DNA from: Alphaproteobacteria bacterium
GTDB taxonomy: Bacteria > Pseudomonadota > Alphaproteobacteria > RF32 > CAG-239
Assembly: GCA_015062235.1 (NCBI GenBank)
Contig: SUUZ01000002.1
Span: forward strand, 62,001 to 126,000
Length of the DNA stretch: 64,000 bases
Direction of reading: 5' to 3'
Below are positions 62,401 through 64,000 of the stretch, in pieces (position 1 is the stretch's first letter; every line of letters begins with the position of its first letter). Under the pieces are notes generated by a model. That model ran no database searches. It had not been told where the DNA came from and saw only the letters and a list, made by a program, of their open reading frames with translations. A program made the translations under genes and the position numbers.

Positions 62401-62922
62401 ACCAACAGGAAAAATATCTATAATATCGCCACGAACAGCATATTCTCCAGATTCATAAACTTGAGCAACTCTCGTATAACCATTAACTGAAACATAATGC
62501 AAGAAATCATTAAAATTCAATTTGCTACCAACAGAAACTTCACGTGATGAATTAAGAAAAATTTTCTTTAAAGGAAGTTTTTGTAAGATAGCTCCAACTG
62601 ATGTTACAATTATTCTAGGTTTATCTGCAGTTGGATTTTGAGCAAGCTCTGATAAACAATCAATACGAGTTGATATGATGTTGGGATTGGGAGAAACTCG
62701 GTCATAAGGAACAGTATCCCATGCAGGAAAACGTAAAACTTTAATATCTGGATGAATATATTCTAGAAGAGATGCAATATTAGAAAGTTCAACCCCACTT
62801 GATGCAATATAAATAATATCATTTTGAGAATTAAGCGCAAACTCCCCCACCAAAAAGGCATCATATCCTTTGGCTACAGATGAAAATGTTGTTCCTTTAA
62901 TTTTTTTGATATTATATTGCAT
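59452..62922 (-). CDS. mfd: Transcription-repair coupling factor Mfd
   Basis: Mfd (1156 aa) removes RNA polymerase stalled at lesions and recruits UvrA, which is also coded in this window. The N-terminal UvrB-like module has YDRVSPNPN. The RNA polymerase-interacting domain follows with VHIEHGIGRFMGLE. The RecG-like motor has Walker A CGDVGFGKTEVALRAAF, the DEEQHFGV box, LTATPIPRTLQLSL and QLKGRIGRGKVRGYAYF. A C-terminal regulatory domain ends it. It diverges from recG with a 91-nt gap. Confidence 0.95.
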   Translation of the reverse strand: MQYNIKKIKGTTFSSVAKGYDAFLVGEFALNSQNDIIYIASSGVELSNIASLLEYIHPDIKVLRFPAWDTVPYDRVSPNPNIISTRIDCLSELAQNPTADKPRIIVTSVGAILQKLPLKKIFLNSSREVSVGSKLNFNDFLHYVSVNGYTRVAQVYESGEYAVRGDIIDIFPVGTEEPLRIDLFDDEVERIRKFDVMSQRTTSELNSYKFKVMSEVILDANTIKNFRSKYREAFGANFSGDEIYEAISNGQKYIGLENWLPFFYDEALPTLFDYLPSAAIITSDDVIEASKAKADSIVDYYQARLEALKIKSNSEVEIYRPIKPELLYLSDKDLANILSVKQAITLTPLNLPTSENIIDCQALPMRNFSSSKNIAAGQVYTELKNYLTEYSKLKRIIACYSDGSRERIISLMNEYEISNISIADSWQEALEKSKNKIAVVVMPLEHGFRADDICLISEQDILGEKQNRRKQKKFSSKDFIADISSLSIGELVVHIEHGIGRFMGLENITAGGAPHDCLKIIYANDAKLFVPVENIDVLSRYGVDDDNIVLDTLGGAAWQAKKAKVKAKIRDIAEKLIKIAAERHLRKSDCFIPPQGLFDDFCARFPYNETDDQLNAIADVLADLGASTPMDRLVCGDVGFGKTEVALRAAFAVAVSGAQVALIVPTTLLARQHYQNFKSRLEGFPIKVKMLSRLITPKEAKETKQGLKEGGIEIVIGTHALLSEKIEFCNLGLLIIDEEQHFGVAHKEKLKQIKSDVHVLTLTATPIPRTLQLSLTGVKQLSVIATPPVDRLAARSFVMPFDKVMIKEAVYREKYRGGQTFFVCPRVSDIHEVEKELQALLPDIKILVAHGQMPVKQLEEVMTSFADGEADILLSTTIIESGIDMPRVNTMIVYRADMFGLAQLYQLKGRIGRGKVRGYAYFTIPPKRKLKPIAERRLNILQALDTLGAGFSLASHDMDIRGAGNILGEEQSGHIKEVGISLYQHMLEEEILRLRSGALADEQVKQIEDWAPQISTGIPIMIPETYVRDLGIRLGLYKRIGDIKDKEALDDIKEELIDRFGKLPIEVENLLATVEIKTLCRQASIDRIDAGSKGLLIGFRNNVFTNPEKLMDLIISSFGAIKVRPDQRLFIEKDLSSYETRVNTIKQYVSKIAEIA

Positions 62923-63013
62923 TTTTTATTGCTTGCTATTTACTTAACGCACAAAAATATATACAATAGCTCTTGCTTATGCAAGTTTTATTTGAAATAT
63001 GAAAGAAAAATTT

Positions 63014-64000
63014 ATGCGTCCTGAAATTTTGTATCCTCTATTTGCTGATATTTCTTCGTTAAAAGGCATTGGAACGAAAACGGTTAAGCTTTTACAAAAC
63101 TTGTTAGGCTCTACAAAATTAATTGATTTAGCCTTTCACTTGCCATCAAATTTGGTCGATAGGAGCTATTGTCCCAAATTGGTTGATGCAATATCTGGGC
63201 GAATTTGCACAATAAAAGCCAAAGTAGTTGAACATATTGCACCAAAGTCTAAACATCAGCCATACAAAGTAATAATGAGTGATGGTACTGATAATATTAG
63301 TTTAATTTTTTTCAAAATTTATGCTGATTCAATAGCTAAAAATCTGCCAATTGGTAGCACCAGAATAGTTAGCGGAAAACTAGATAGTTTTAACGGTAAT
63401 TTGCAGATGTCGCATCCAGACTATATTGTTGATGAAAATGACATCAATAAACTTCCTTTGTTTGAAGCTGTTTATCCTTTGACTGCTGGTATTTCAACCA
63501 AAATGATTAATAGATATATAAACCAAGCATTACAAAAAGTTCCTAATTTACCAGAATGGCTTGATAATGAATTTTTGAAAAAACAAGGTTGGAACAATTT
63601 TAGGCAAGCTCTAACCAATGTTCATTCTCCTCGCTATCGTTCTGATTTAGAACCTTTTTCTAAAGATAGAGCACGTCTTGCTTATGATGAATTGTTAGCT
63701 AACCAATTAGCTTTGGCAATTGTACGTGAAAGAGTCAAAAAGCAAAAAGGAAGAATAATTAAAGGCAACGGAATGTTGCGCAAAAAAATTATGGAGAAAT
63801 TGTCTTTTGAACTTACAAAAGCGCAAAAAAATGTACTAGCTGAAATCTACACAGATCAGGCAGAACCTTTTAGAATGCTCAGACTTTTACAAGGAGATGT
63901 AGGATCTGGTAAAACCATTGTTGCACTGCTTGCAATGTTAAATGCTGTAGAAAGCGGTGTTCAAGCTGCAATTATGGCACCAACTGAAATATTAGCCAAA
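63014..64000 (+). CDS. recG: ATP-dependent DNA helicase RecG, 3' end outside the window
   Basis: The first 329 codons of RecG, the fork-reversal helicase, run off the window edge. The start MRPEILYPLFADISSLKGIG is typical of alphaproteobacterial RecG. The wedge OB domain is in the first 170 residues, and the last bases code LLQGDVGSGKTIVALLAML with Walker A, then MAPTEILAK. ATG 63014 is favoured over ATG 62999 because of the family start. The gene is truncated by the window edge, not by mutation as far as seen. Confidence 0.92.
   Translation, partial: MRPEILYPLFADISSLKGIGTKTVKLLQNLLGSTKLIDLAFHLPSNLVDRSYCPKLVDAISGRICTIKAKVVEHIAPKSKHQPYKVIMSDGTDNISLIFFKIYADSIAKNLPIGSTRIVSGKLDSFNGNLQMSHPDYIVDENDINKLPLFEAVYPLTAGISTKMINRYINQALQKVPNLPEWLDNEFLKKQGWNNFRQALTNVHSPRYRSDLEPFSKDRARLAYDELLANQLALAIVRERVKKQKGRIIKGNGMLRKKIMEKLSFELTKAQKNVLAEIYTDQAEPFRMLRLLQGDVGSGKTIVALLAMLNAVESGVQAAIMAPTEILAK

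Noticed and set aside
1..64000. tRNA, rRNA, tmRNA or CRISPR
   Set aside because: The larger gene-free gaps were read and none showed a cloverleaf, rRNA-like sequence or regularly spaced repeats.

Overview
The window is AT-rich (about one third G+C by eye) and bacterial. It most likely comes from a gut- or host-associated, fermentative alphaproteobacterium. This is inferred from a ChpT-type histidine phosphotransferase beside CheY and CheR, an HpnC-HpnD-HpnE squalene set, TrmFO, a class-beta adenine methyltransferase, a RecG beginning MRPEIL, and an Rnf complex with its own ApbE. No rRNA, tRNA, CRISPR array, transposase or prophage structural gene was seen.

Layout. 1-9.4 kb: a GNAT enzyme; an overlapping five-gene operon (QueH, proline iminopeptidase-like hydrolase, histidine phosphatase, an 89-aa protein, zeta-toxin-like kinase); a sirtuin; a membrane-free FtsK-like motor; a MATE exporter; an outer-membrane barrel; a family 5 uracil-DNA glycosylase; and an orphan gene. 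9.4-15.8 kb: apbE-rseC-rnfBCDGEA, an ion-pumping ferredoxin:NAD oxidoreductase operon with the enzyme that flavinylates its subunits. 15.9-20.1 kb: a CDP-alcohol phosphatidyltransferase, DsbD, and a large protein with a lysozyme-like centre and TPRs, carrying a G9 tract near its start. 20.4-29.6 kb: a fatty-acid synthesis run (accA, accD, a nitronate monooxygenase-like flavoprotein, fabI, fabH, fabF, fabD), then a GltD/PreT-like oxidoreductase and an OmpA lipoprotein. 29.7-32 kb: a cysteine-rich secreted protein whose promoter lies between two copies of a 24-bp palindrome, and an orphan gene. 32-39 kb: the operon trmFO-hpnC-hpnD-hpnE-M16 protease-AlbA_2 protein-rnhA. 39-43.2 kb: an exported Pro/Glu-rich protein, chpT-cheY-cheR and an orphan DNA methyltransferase. 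43.3-52.1 kb: small cell-envelope and DNA-binding genes (HU, SSB), an orphan amino-acid binding protein, an aspartoacylase-like enzyme, a GNAT and uvrA. 52.1-59.4 kb: an accessory stretch of mostly unrecognised genes. 59.4-64 kb: mfd, and recG running off the end.

The most unusual pattern is a scattered class of short orphan genes (starts at 9007, 44196, 54479, 56394, 56620, 57126 and 58875). Each has its own promoter, mostly with an extended -10, an A/T-rich leader with no Shine-Dalgarno sequence, and its own terminator (at 57126, a two-gene unit). Two of these promoters, 12 kb apart, match at 24 of 29 positions. Most core genes here have a recognisable ribosome-binding site.

Start sites were chosen by ribosome-binding site, family alignment and neighbouring stops, and several differ from the longest open frame. 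All functions are read from motifs by eye; no database search was possible.
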